Part shown: positions 42,557 to 54,060 of the stretch, piece by piece
Position numbering within the stretch: position 1 is the first letter of the stretch
How the letters are laid out: the number at the start of each line of letters is the position of its first letter
Assembly (NCBI GenBank): GCA_032622095.1
Contig: CP136063.1
Location: forward strand, 121,478,723-121,542,722
Source of the DNA: Siphonodentalium dalli
Lineage: Eukaryota; Mollusca; Scaphopoda; Gadilida; Siphonodentaliidae
Direction: 5' to 3'
Length of the DNA: 64,000 bases
Translations under genes and position numbers: made by a program
Notes under the pieces: generated by a model
The model's input: the letters and a program-made list of their open reading frames with translations, nothing else
The model's database searches: none
Told to the model about the DNA's origin: nothing

Positions 42557-43629
42557 AAAAATTTAATATTTGATATAGCATGCCTGTATATGAAAACCAA
42601 ACATTTAAGTTTGACATTGCATGATTTGCAAGGTAATATTAACTTGCTTGGTGAAATTTGCACTTCTTATTATTATTACATTGCAGCTCATTCGTCAATG
42701 AAATTTCTTCATTATGCAGCTTTGAGCTATCTGTGAAAATTTCCGGATATTCTTGCTATTAATGCGTCCTGATACAATAGTATGGTACAAATAATCCTGG
42801 TCCTCTTTAAATAGTCTCAACTGATATATATATAGAAACATTTGCATCTTTTGATCTATAATTTCTATAAGTTGTCCCCTTTACTAATACAGTTTTTTTC
42901 CCCTTCGCTCTGCTTCGTTTGGATCTGTTGCCTCGTTGTGATTGGTGAGTTTGTGTTTCTTAAGGTTTTCCTTCGAGAGGTGTTATAGAGTATTGACCCT
43001 ATATACATATGGATAGTCAGGATCACATCAGTAATGAAATGATAATACCCACATATAACTTGGTACAATCTTCATATATGAACATGATATCCTGTCCTGA
43101 ACAATTAGCATGGGACAAACATTGAAATTGTAGCTACCTTTTATTTTACCTAAAAGAAATCACCTACATACAAATGTGTTAATGAATTGATCCACTTAGT
43201 TATCATGAGCAACTTTTTTTCATGGCTGGCGATTTTCAACATTCAATAATTCCAGTAATTATCTGGTGGTATGTGAAAAAAACATTTGAGACATTGAATG
43301 TGTTTAAAATTAGCGAAGCCAAATTCCCATATGTATACAGGGTTTTTATTTATTTGAGCTTCTTTCAGATTTAATTGTAGTTTTTATTTATTTTTTTTAC
43401 TAAATTATGATTTGCATGTTCTCTGTATTGCTCAAGTAGATTTAAAAATTGATGTCTAATAATATAAATTGTTACACTATCTTATTCACAGGCTTATATT
43501 TTGGAGAACATGAAGATATGGTGCCTGACCCAACTTTCATTCAGTCCTTTAAATTGATTTTCAATGTCAGTCCCATCAGTTGTAGCTTACTGTGTATTAG
43601 GGACCTTGTCAAATTACAGGCGGAAAACA
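42557..43629. other. No gene recognised
   Basis: AT-rich sequence. A segment from 43,493 follows TTCACAG and is open for 22 codons before a stop, but has no recognisable product. Nothing else stands out. Confidence 0.5.
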
Positions 43630-43900
43630 GAGTTTTTTTCTCCGCTCGCCGCTAAAAACTCCACTCTCCGGTAAGGTAAGTAGCGTAAAACACGCCATCG
43701 TTTTTGTTACGTTCATCGGAGTTAATATAGCGAAGTTTCCGGCGGAGTTTCAGGTGGAGTTTTTGTTACGTTATATAGCGGAGTTTTCGTTACGTTATAG
43801 CGGAGTTTTTGTTACGTTCATTGGAATTACTGCGGAGTTTCCATCGGAAGTCCGCTGGATTTGAATGCGCTTACGTCTGAGTGTTCCATCTAAAACTCCG
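43630..43900 (+). repeat. GCGGAGTTTTTGTTACG motif array
   Basis: GGAGTTTTTGTTACGTT and GCGGAGTTTC variants recur irregularly over ~270 bases, with AAAACTCC forms (the inverted motif) at 43,653 and 43,890. This is the same architecture of degenerate ~15-22 bp motifs as seen at both ends of the Harbinger-type elements, with yet another motif. Confidence 0.5.
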
Positions 43901-46660
43901 TTTTACTAGGAAACACACCCCATTTTTTATTATCAGCCATATATGGCAAAGAAGAATTAATTCAGTCATGCTTGCACTGCAGCTTATCTACGATTTACCC
44001 CTCTGTTAACATGTTGTTTGCATTGTTTTATAATATTAGGTATTGATTGAATAATTGGCAGTAATAATTAGTGATCGATGCACGTTGTTTCGATTCCGAT
44101 TCCGTACTTTATATATACACATAAATCGTGTCATTTCACTTCACTTTCATAACATTGAAGTATACTTTATTCGCATCAAAGTACACTTTATTCATCACTG
44201 ATTGTCATAGTATCTAATATTCTAGCAAGTTCAGTTCACAATCTGCATATTCACGATCTTTTCAATCTAGCGAATTATGAACTACCGTAAAATAGATTGA
44301 AAGACTCATTGACATTTGATTGAAATAATTGCACAGTTCTGATTTCTGAACATGGATTAATATTAAATCAGGACTTATATCTTGTTTATTGCTGACAAAT
44401 CACCCCAATGTTCCATAAATCCGTGACCTCATCAGATGTACTGTAACTGCGTATTCATGCGTAACTGGAATTACTCTTCGAAATTACCATAATGTAGGTT
44501 TTTAGCTCACCTGAGACATAGGTCGCATTGGTCAACCGATGGATTCACAATATGTGAAATAAATGCCATAAGATTACGATAATTACTACACATTGGCTTC
44601 AAATATTTGATTTTCAATCGCAGGTATCTTTCTTCAAACAATGTTTGAGAACTATATTGTTCGGCTGATTTTCCCCACCTGATTTGCGCATATTTTTTGG
44701 CGCCATCAGTGTCTAGTAAACAATTCACTCTGCCAGGATTTCGATTAATCATTCAAGAATAAATTTGTTCTCAAAACTACGGCCAATAAATATATTTTCT
44801 CTCGTGTATTTTTTTTTATCAATCATACTCAGTGTAAAATTAACAAGGTAATTCTTAAAATGCAGATAACGAAATGCGTTAAATCATTATTTTTGAAAAA
44901 GGCGCATCTTGCACGTGTTCGCTCGCCGCCTATATTGACACAAATAAAACATAACACAAGTTTTACGCATTCAATTCTTTAATTTTTCACATCACAATTT
45001 GGCGAATTTCCTGGAGACTATCTAAGTGATAATGCGCAGTGAATGTGAACATTAGTAATCACACAAGAACAAAATAATCAGCGCTGACAAAATTGTTTAC
45101 CCCTCCGAGAACCTCATATGCGCCTAATGTTCGTACTTGACCCAGTTATGATCGATAGATCCCTGCACATTTTGATGCATCGATCATGCCCGTCATATAT
45201 GACATAATATTTATTGGCAACTTAGGCAAGTCATTTTAATATCGATAAAAGTACGCGCAATTGAGATATCAAACTAAATAAAAGTTAGCAAGACATCTTT
45301 TTGAAAAAAGGTGACGATATATAGGGGCCTACTATGTAAATAAATCGCATCGTGTTACCTTGACCTTGATGATGCAATCGTGAAATTTGACACTGTCAAC
45401 ATAATTAGGCTATGTTCAACTTATCTAAATAATCAATGCAGCCTATTTATAATTAGTAGTAATTACAGAAAACAAAATTAATGTAGAGTATGAAAAGCAG
45501 CCCATGCACACATTTAATTGCCAGTAAAATGTTATGATTGCTTCGCGTATTTATAACTTTTGCACTGCAGATTTAGATGGAATTTTCCATTCATATTTTC
45601 ACAGGTCTGTATAGACGCTCTTTATTTACCATATTACGATCCATGAAAAAACTATGGAATATTAATGCTAAATTGTTAATGCTAAAACTGTACATGTTCA
45701 GCAGGACACCCACCCCCATATGTCATGTTACGAATCTCTATACTCTTGACTAAAGGGTAGAGAACCGAGTAGATATTCATGGCGTGGATGATCGATCTAG
45801 CACCCCCCCCCTGAAACTGCATAACCATGCAGAATGTAGGCATAACAGCAAAATTTCATGCTTAAAGTTTAACCCACTGTGGAGTAATATTTTTCTTTCT
45901 ACTGGCTGTCTACTGGCGAGTTTTGTTGTTTGCGATCCATGCATGTGCTGGTAAACAAAAATGCAATTGTGTTATAAAGCACATCAAATGCTGTCGCACA
46001 TTGCAATAAATTTCGCCTAGCTAGGCTATGTATATTCTGAATATACGTACAAGCCCGATATTTTTTAAGCTGGAGTTGTCCCATGTTTGAAATTGTTTTA
46101 TAAATCCGTTCGCTGTGTGTGAAATCTGAAAATGATTTGTCTTCTTTAAGACATACTCTGCAATGCCACATGTGTTGTTCCCAGAAACGTAAATATTGAT
46201 GACCCCAATTCCTGGAATCGGGCTAAAAATAGAACATACGACATCTCATGTTAAGACTGCACTCGATTGTGCATGCATTAATTGTGTCGTCGGCGATTCG
46301 CGAATAGATACAAATCTTTTACAGCTGCCATAACATATTTATATCTTTATTTCCTCCATATTTAAAATCAGAGGTATTTAAACATATTACAAACACAAGC
46401 TTTGAAGATAGTATACAACTGTATACATATTTGGGTATGCCCCCCGCGAATTGATTTTGAAGATTTCCCGATGGGTGGGGTGTATTGTCCGTGTAAAATG
46501 TAAAATACCGATATTGTACGTAGCACCCACTGATCACCACAGTATATTAACATATAATAGTTCTACGACACGTGTCCCCTGATACTGTAAAACTTTATAC
46601 TAACGATTTCTCATATTAGGAAACTATTAAATCAATAATAAAGATAGGCCTATAAAACAT
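43901..46660. other. No gene recognised; lone GCTCACCTGAG tag
   Basis: About 2.8 kb of AT-rich DNA with short frames only. TTTTTAGCTCACCTGAGAC at 44,499 matches the start of the GTCC-type repeat at 17,826 but is not followed by its body. An AC-poor stretch with nine C lies at 45,803. Confidence 0.5.
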
Positions 46661-46916
46661 AAAATCCCGATAAAAGTCCGGAGTATTTTAATCACGATAC
46701 AGAAACTTTCCAAACAACATGCGTTGTTTTCGGAATATGATAGTCCGAAATGAAAGTAAACTCCGATAGAATCCTGATAGACTATGTAAATATTCCGATA
46801 ATTTCCCGAAAAACGTTGCATCATTTCCCGATAATTTCCCGATAACTGTATATATATGCTATCGGGATCTATTGGGAAATAGGCTGATTTCCCGATAGTA
46901 GTTTTGAGATGACCCC
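46661..46916. repeat. TTTCCCGATAA motif array with Harbinger-like right end
   Basis: ATTCCGATAATTTCCCGAT-like units recur, and the right edge reads GTTTTGAGATGACCCC followed by TTA (46,917). This resembles the right ends at 6,267 and 9,951, each also followed by TTA. The matching left end is not apparent. Confidence 0.5.
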
Positions 46917-47203
46917 TTACTACTGTATGAATATTTATTTTTCCACGTGGTCTGGTTCTCCGATTTTGATATTGGCGTATATACTGCAGAGTTAATTTTC
47001 TAACAATGATTGCTGAACATGCCTTAATAAACACGGTGCCGCTGTGTATTCTAAGGTTTATTTATTTAGGAAACTATGTCTCATTAACCCATGGATGAAG
47101 TTCTTTAATCAGTACACATGTTTGTTGAGATACTATACTTGTCAATATATAATGTCATCGTTGTCCGTGTTTTTAAAATTCAGATTCCTACATGCATTAT
47201 ATA

Positions 47204-48311
47204 CCAGGAATTAGGGTTGGGTGGTATTGACGTTTTTAAAAACCGCGAATTTTTCCAAAATAACACCGCGATATACGGTTTTATTGAATATTATTTTACT
47301 ATTGAAAAATATCACGTAAAATCAAATTTTAAACACTCCGGGTTTTCGTTATTAGGGATTAAAATTCTACACACTATCGCCAGGCAGTAAATGATAAACT
47401 ATTCTCAGAATGGCATGTGTCCTTTATATAAAGTTCCTGCATTCTGGAATACGCAACAACATTGAGTGAATTACAGGCTCAAGTTATCCTGATCAATCCA
47501 TTGTTTACATTTCAGCACGCGATTCACATTCCTGTGACGTAATAGCTAAGCAAGTGCTCATAGGTTGATAGAGGACCTAGTAGAATTGGGCCAAGATGGT
47601 TCATTCTGGGCTGTCTGCAGTCTATCACACACAATGAATTACGGAACATTTTTAATTAACTTTTGAACACGGGATTTAGTTAAGAGGGAGAACTTTATTC
47701 ATCTATTATCATAATAATGAAATAATAATAGCAAGGTGAAACGGAAGGGAGACAATGCAGCTCAACTATATTTAATATTGGGGTTGATGGTAGCAAGGTA
47801 ACATCCCAAGTGATATACTTCGACCAACACCTGCGGGTCATATTCTGCGTCTGCAAATACTCAATGGCGGGCTAGTTGAATGAATGTCACGGATTTGTCA
47901 GTCAACCTGAGTCAAATTTTAAGATATAATTGAACGACAAATACCGCCGAGTCGTGAGTCGGAAAGTTGGACGAAGTATCGCTCGTGACGTTACACCGCT
48001 ATCAGGTTGAATTCGGAAGAAGATACTCCATCGCTCTACTTCAGCCCAATATACAACCATTGCGTCATTGGTTACAATTGAATACAACAGAGACATAACA
48101 TGGGAGCGACCGATAAAGGCTGCTTTCAATCAGCGGTCCGCTAAAGTATTCAACTCAGTATTGGATTGTAATTTGAAACCGTCTTTTGAGGTGATAAAAT
48201 TGCGGTTACGATATATTGAATTTTTATTTTACACACGGTTTCAATACGGTTTTTCTTTTCCAAACCGACTATAGTCAATATATTGAAATACCGCCCAGCC
48301 CTACCAGGAAT
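47204..48311. mobile_element. 1.09-kb non-autonomous hAT element, 8-bp duplication
   Basis: The element at 47,212-48,303 starts TAGGGTTGGGTGGTATT and ends with the inverted GAAATACCGCCCAGCCCTA. The 8-bp CCAGGAAT flanks both sides exactly (47,204-47,211 and 48,304-48,311). An 8-bp duplication with a YAGGGNTGGGCGGTAT end is characteristic of hAT elements. Subterminal AT-rich inverted segments (ACCGCG, ATATTGAA) follow each end. There is no hAT transposase frame or BED finger. Confidence 0.88.
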
Positions 48312-48461
48312 ACGGACACATGCATGTGTGACGTAATGACCGCATGGTTTTTTTTGTGCGCTGAGGTTTCCCCAAATTATCAGGGCTAGCTGATATGACT
48401 AAAATCTTATCTAAAGTAATATCACTGTCGGATACCCGTTTAGGTTCGGACATTCCAAGAT

Positions 48462-48490
48462 GGCGGCGCCGAGTAAAGAAGATAAACGGT
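48462..48490 (+). other. Candidate start exon inside the left terminal repeat
   Basis: ATG within AAGATGGCGGC (a YY1-type initiator site) opens ten codons (Met-Ala-Ala-Pro-Ser-Lys-Glu-Asp-Lys and a split Arg) and meets a strong donor, GTAAGTG, at 48,491. The mirrored arm keeps the ATG (51,421, minus strand) but has GTTAGTG at the donor. This looks like a first exon and promoter of a lost transposase gene carried in the terminal repeat. It may instead be a host exon caught by the element; no downstream exon is visible. Confidence 0.4.
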
Positions 48491-50601
48491 AAGTGTGTAT
48501 ATTGGCTTCAAGCATCAATTAACGACATCTTTCGGTGATACACCTTGAAACAGTTATGTAGGAATTTGTATGCCCAACACATACGTAACACGGCTTTCTC
48601 GTGACAGACATGTAAATTGTTGTATTTGGCGTGTCAAGTCGTCATAATTTTTCGAAATTTTATCGAGGCGGTGAAATGTTCGCTTTTTCGTATTTTTCTG
48701 GCCCTGGGCTCATGCATCCGCAAATTTATGTATTGTTGTGGGTAGATTAGGTCACCACACATCTTCAGAATGCAAAACCGGCGATATTTTTATTGTCTAA
48801 CTCCGAAAAACGACCTTTGAAAATTTCAAAATGTTCAGGTTCGGATTCGCAACATTCGCGATGATTTTGTTCAGGTTCAGACACAATTTTCGTTCAGGTT
48901 CGGACAAATTTGGTTCAGGTTCGGACACTTTTAGTTCAGGTCCGGACGCATCAAAACCTTACCTATAAATGACATGCCGAGGTGCAGTCGCGATCTTATT
49001 GTGCGTGTTATTAACGAACATGCATTGTTAATTTGTTATATCTAAATATGTCAGCTGAAATTTCCAAATATAGGTGGTAAATTCTCCGAATTAATGGGAT
49101 AAAAGCCAAAATTGAATATGCTCGAGCAATGTCTACTATAAACCAGCTAGTGGGACTTATTACATTTTACATATGAGCAACAGTGGTATTATTACTTATC
49201 TTCTGAAATATCGGGGACACGTGGATATTTAATACCTGGTTCTCGATTTTGAACCCCGAGGCGGAGCCAAGGGGTTTCAAAAAGAGACATCCGGGTATTA
49301 AATCTCCTAGTATCCCACGATGTTGGCGGAGCTAACGACTTTGTCCCACATCAATAGCTACCATGTGGTGAGCTTTTTATAGGTTATCAGATAAATTCAC
49401 ACCAATCAGCACCAATAAGAATAATTCAGTAGCAGACCTATCGATCCTGTTTTAGGTGACGTCAATTAAGCTCAGCGCGCTAGAACAATGTCACGATTGG
49501 TGAAACTGCTAGTTCAAGGGTAATTCATAACCACGATGTTTCACGTACTTTTATACGCTCACTCTCAATAGTTACGGGGACATGGTGCATGATTTAAACG
49601 TGACGTTGTTGTCAATCAGATTGTTAGTTACAACCTGGTGTGGGGACAAGCGTTGTTTGTTATATGTGTCCCTATGAAATAGCTGTAATTTTAAATGACA
49701 TACGATGTGCTCTCTTTCGTCAGGACCTTTGCGTGGATAATAATTTTCAAACGTTATCTCACTGTAGATACTTCTGTTTAAAAAAGGGTACACAATTATT
49801 GACGCGTGTATTATCAATGGAACTACGCGAAATTCCGCGGAAGACTGAAAATAGTTTATTACAGCGATAAGTTCTAAAGAAAAACAAATGATCCCGTTTT
49901 ATTACGTATTCAGTTATTTGGGTTTCTGTGTGTAATATTTAACCATTGGGTAGGCACTATTCTCTTAAGCGCATGATGGAAATTTTCCACCAAAATTTAG
50001 AGATGCTTAATTTGCCAACGGAACAGCTGATATTGTTTGCATAAGTTTCGCTACTTCGGCGTCTAAATTCTTGTTTCGATAAACAATACTTGCAGTTTTG
50101 CAGAATTGCTTACAATAAGGATAACATAAAGAGAACACATATGGTTTCTCGAATAATATATTCCTGAAATATCGCCGCTCGTGAAGATTCGCATATTGCC
50201 GGTATTATTCGGCAAACTATAGGTATTCTCTATGTTCGCATAGTGCTGAATAGAACGCAACATGTTCGGGCTCTAATTAATAGTCCTGCATAATATTCGT
50301 GTGACAAATGGTTAACTTGTAACTGGATTCAACATTTAGAAATGAGGCAAAACACATAAGGCTTATATTGAAAAGAATACGTTTCGTGTGAATACCCAAA
50401 TATATCATCCAATTATTGATACAAAACATGGTATATATTGTCTATCTATCAGCAAGTATTTATGGGCAAATTATGGGAACAGCTATATAATCACATTAAT
50501 CGTATAAGCAGTCTAACACAATAGAGTTACTGTCCGTGGCTCGTTTCTGCGCTTTATGTCTGGGAATATATTGTTAATAGAGACTGGGGGTAAATACATC
50601 A

Positions 50602-50693
50602 TTACACGGCTTGTTGAGGGGGGATCGCCTCGGGGGGGATACGAGCCTCTGCCGGGGCATACCACACAGTATCCCCCTCAAAAAGCCGTGTAA
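50602..50693. repeat. 92-bp hairpin element within the long-repeat transposon
   Basis: TTACACGGCTTGTTGAGGGG on the left pairs with CCCCTCAAAAAGCCGTGTAA on the right, giving a ~23-bp stem around a GC-rich loop with GGGGGGATACGAGCC. It is a MITE-like or cruciform-forming insertion with no coding potential. Confidence 0.65.
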
Positions 50694-51859
50694 CTTATAT
50701 TATGGACAGTTATGTGCGTGCGGCGACCTTCCTGGCATCGTATGTGGATGTGGAGTGGAATCACGTGATCGCATACATCTCACACGCATAAAATAAGAAA
50801 GTCCGCCCAAATTATTCACGAGTGGGCTAAAATCAAGCCTCGTGTTTCCCATTTATCGTTTCTTTTACGAATGGAAGATAACCAAATGCACACAAAACGC
50901 AATAAGAACGCGACTGTAACTCGGCGTGTCATTTTTATGCAAAGTTTTTGATGCGTCCGAACCTGAACCAAATTTGTCCGAACCTGAACGAAAATTGTGT
51001 CTGAACCTGAACAAAATCATCGGGAATATTGCGAATCCGAACCTGAACATTTTGAAATTTTCAAAGGTCGTTTTTCGGAGTTAGACAATAAAAATATCGC
51101 CGGTTTTGAATTCCGAAGATGTGTGGTAACATAATCTACCCACAACAATACATAAATTCGCGGATCCATGATCCCAGGGCCAAAAAAATACGAAAAAGCG
51201 AACATTTCACCGCCTCGATAAAATTTCGAAAAATTATGACGACTTGACACGCCAAATACAACAATTCACATGCCTGTCACGCGAAATGCGTGTTACGTAT
51301 GTGTTGGGCATACAAATTCCTACATAACTGTTTAAAGGTGTATCACCGAAAGATATCGTTAATTGATGCTTGGAGACAATATACACACTAACCGTTTATC
51401 TTCTTTAATCGGCGCCGCCATCTTGGAATGTCCGAACCTAAACGGGTATCCGACAGTGAATATTGGTAGAGAATACAACAAAATGATGTCAACGTATACC
51501 ACATTAGAACAAAATATCGGTAAGCTCATCCCACAGCCACGTACCAATTGGAGCAGAGGATAAAATCTCACAACCTAATCCTCAATGATTGACAGTTGAT
51601 GCCGATCTGATAGCACGAGATGCAAGAATTATTTTTATAATTGCCAACAGAGTTCCAATAAAATCTGCGTCATGGTTGAAACATTGGGTTCACAGATAAT
51701 GTGGTTAGTCATAATGACCACGAAGTCGAGATTATGTACGGACATTTATATTATTATATTTCTTTTAATTAAAAATACTAACCTTCGTATATTAATACAT
51801 AAAATACGTGTTTTAAATTGAAAAAAAGACAATACAAACCAGAAATCTAAACCCGGTGA

Positions 51860-51985
51860 ACATGCCGTTCGGCCGCGGTGTACTTGCCGTTCGGCCTCGG
51901 TGTACTTGCTGTTCGGCAGCGGTGTACTTGTCGTTCGGTCGCGGTGCTTAACGATGGCAGTGGACACTTGTTTTGTTCAGCGAGG
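51860..51985. repeat. 22-bp GCGGTGTACTTGCCGTTCG minisatellite, second locus
   Basis: Four units of ~22 bp related to those at 1,085-1,197, followed by AGTGGACACTTGTTTTGTTC, the inverted version of the hairpin sequence found left of the first array. The pair of array plus hairpin at two sites points to a dispersed element with these two parts. Confidence 0.65.
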
Positions 51986-52389
51986 TATATATTAAACCAG
52001 GAAGCGTTTAGCTTTCTCATCACTTTATTAATAGGGGAGAATATTTTAACAGTGATTTGTTGGTCGAGTTGGGGCTCCAATGGGGGCGACTTTCGATAGT
52101 TGTGTATAGGTAAATGTCTAATTACTGATTTAGACATAGGCCTATCAAACTGAGTTATAATAATAAGTGACTTCTCTCATACAACCCTGTAACTAGATAA
52201 ACTACAGTGCATGGATATATATGTATATTACGTTCAGCGCGATAGTCATTTGAATTGATTTTATAAGCATATATTTCAATGTACGTACGCGATTATTTAT
52301 GCATGACGTACACCTGCCAGTGAAGAACTATCGAGATTTTTTTGGCGACGTCACTGTATTAAACGTCGTACGTCGTAGTATCAGTCGCC

Positions 52390-52560
52390 GATGAATAACC
52401 GTTGGAACCGATAGAATGACCGATGAAACGACCGATAGAATGACCGATGGAACTGATAGAATGACCGATGGAACTGATAGAATAACCGATAGAATGACCG
52501 ATGACCTGACATTATTTTATTACAATCGGTTATCGGTCGGTATCGGTTTTTCCATTAAGA
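52390..52560 (+). repeat. GACCGATGGAACTGATAGAAT minisatellite
   Basis: Units of ~21 bases, AATGACCGATGGAACTGATAG and shortened variants, repeat from 52,398 to 52,510, then degenerate into ATCGGTTATCGGTCGGTATC. It is non-coding; the frame of 62 codons repeats one peptide. Confidence 0.75.
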
Positions 52561-53121
52561 CACGACCCCTATTAAAGGCTCATCAAAATGTTTGGACATG
52601 GTGACGACACCTTCAAAATAGTTCAAATTATTATTCACTAAGTATCACGCTGGTTATCACATAAACATATGAGAAAATGTTCAATAAGCTGGCACTGCGG
52701 ACACAGGTGGTAACTACAGATGAGTTTGTATTTGGAGAAATTTTGCTTTTAATTGTTTACCTTCGGTCACAACTCTGAATCCACAAGGTTATTGATGCAC
52801 ACAGCATCAATCAAATATCAAATGTTGCACGAAAAAGGCTCCAAAAGTTGAATATTGAATATTGAAGATTTCATGTGACTGTGTTCGAGTAAACCATTTG
52901 TTGTGCGCGATGATTCAATGAGTGAACTGCTCTGCGGGCAAACATAAAACGCATGCCGGACACACATAAACTGCTGTACACCCGTCGTATTCAACATTTG
53001 ACTAGAGTCGTTACTTATACGAGTTACTGCTCCTGATTTTTTAGACCAAAGTGTGGATTCCTATAGCCATCCGATAATTTATTCTGAATTGGTCACTCTC
53101 ACGGATGTTTTTGTGGTAAAG

Positions 53122-54060
53122 TTACCCAGGTTGAGGAGAATTGTGATAAAGTTACCCAGATTAATCAAATTTCATGTATATATGAACCATGTATATATTT
53201 TTTCCATCAAAATCGCCAACTCCAGTATATGTACAAACATTTTAATATACCTCTCAGGTAGCCTTGCACGATTTATCGGGTTGTAGGGGGTCTGAAAAAT
53301 AGAAAAATAAGTATCTGGGGGGCATAACAGCCAGTGTAGCCTGTGTTAAATGTGTTATTACTAGTTTGAAGGTTTAATTATTTTACAAAACTGGAAAAGT
53401 TCACAAAAAAGTGAAAAATTTGGATACACAACAGGATAATTTGGATACACAACAGGATTTTCGTATTCAGTGAAGGCCAACTCTGTGTTATTGGTTACAG
53501 GAAAATAGCCCGATTTGTCTCCCTTGAATTCTGTCATCTGCACTTGCAAAGAATTTTTTTTTAAATTGATACGATAACTTTTTTTCTATTTAAAATTTTT
53601 CTCAGCTCTAACATAGCTCTATCAGGTGGATAAGCTTATTTACTGACATTTGCTCTGTCATGGTCGGTTTTTGGGTTGAAAATGGTAAATATGAGTAAAA
53701 CAAATTGGTAAAATTTAGTATTTTGTGTGTGCAAACCAAGGGGCATAACTCAATGACAAGTTTTACAAAGAAGCTAAAAGTACAGACATATGATTACACC
53801 TACAATTTCTGTCAAATTTAAAATATGCTTGATGGGACGTATGCCAAAGATAATGGCTCAGCATATATTTGAAGTACAGTACCCCATCCCAGGTTGGCCA
53901 AAATTGCTGGAAATCGTGTATTGCTACCTCAGTGAGTTCTATCAACTTCACAAAACTGAACAATATTAAAATATCCTTCAGTCACTTTTTAATCCCGTCC
54001 ATATATTGTTGATTTTATTAACTTGGGTAATTTTATCACAATTTCCCCCAACCTGGTTTA
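53122..54060. mobile_element. 0.93-kb PIF/Harbinger-type MITE
   Basis: The left end CCAGGTTGAGGAGAATTGTG with AAAGTTACCCAGATTAAT is mirrored on the right with CCCAACCTGG (ends 54,057). TTA lies outside both ends (53,122-53,124 and 54,058-54,060) if the first base of the end is allowed to differ. A second GTTACCCAG lies inside the left end. There is no transposase frame. The TTA duplication suggests PIF/Harbinger. Confidence 0.6.

Larger units (their letters stand above)
48425..51458. mobile_element. 3.0-kb DNA element with ~580-bp terminal inverted repeats
   Basis: CACTGTCGGATACCCG at 48,425 is mirrored at 51,458, and inverted identity continues with small differences to about 49,010 and 50,878. 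Each arm contains TTCCAAGATGGCGGCGCCGA, a run of non-coding sequence, and four to five GGTTCAGGTTCGGACA-type motifs. Flanks are AATATAT and AATATT, so a ~5-bp duplication is possible but cannot be fixed. The centre holds other repeats and no transposase. Superfamily unknown. Confidence 0.75.
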
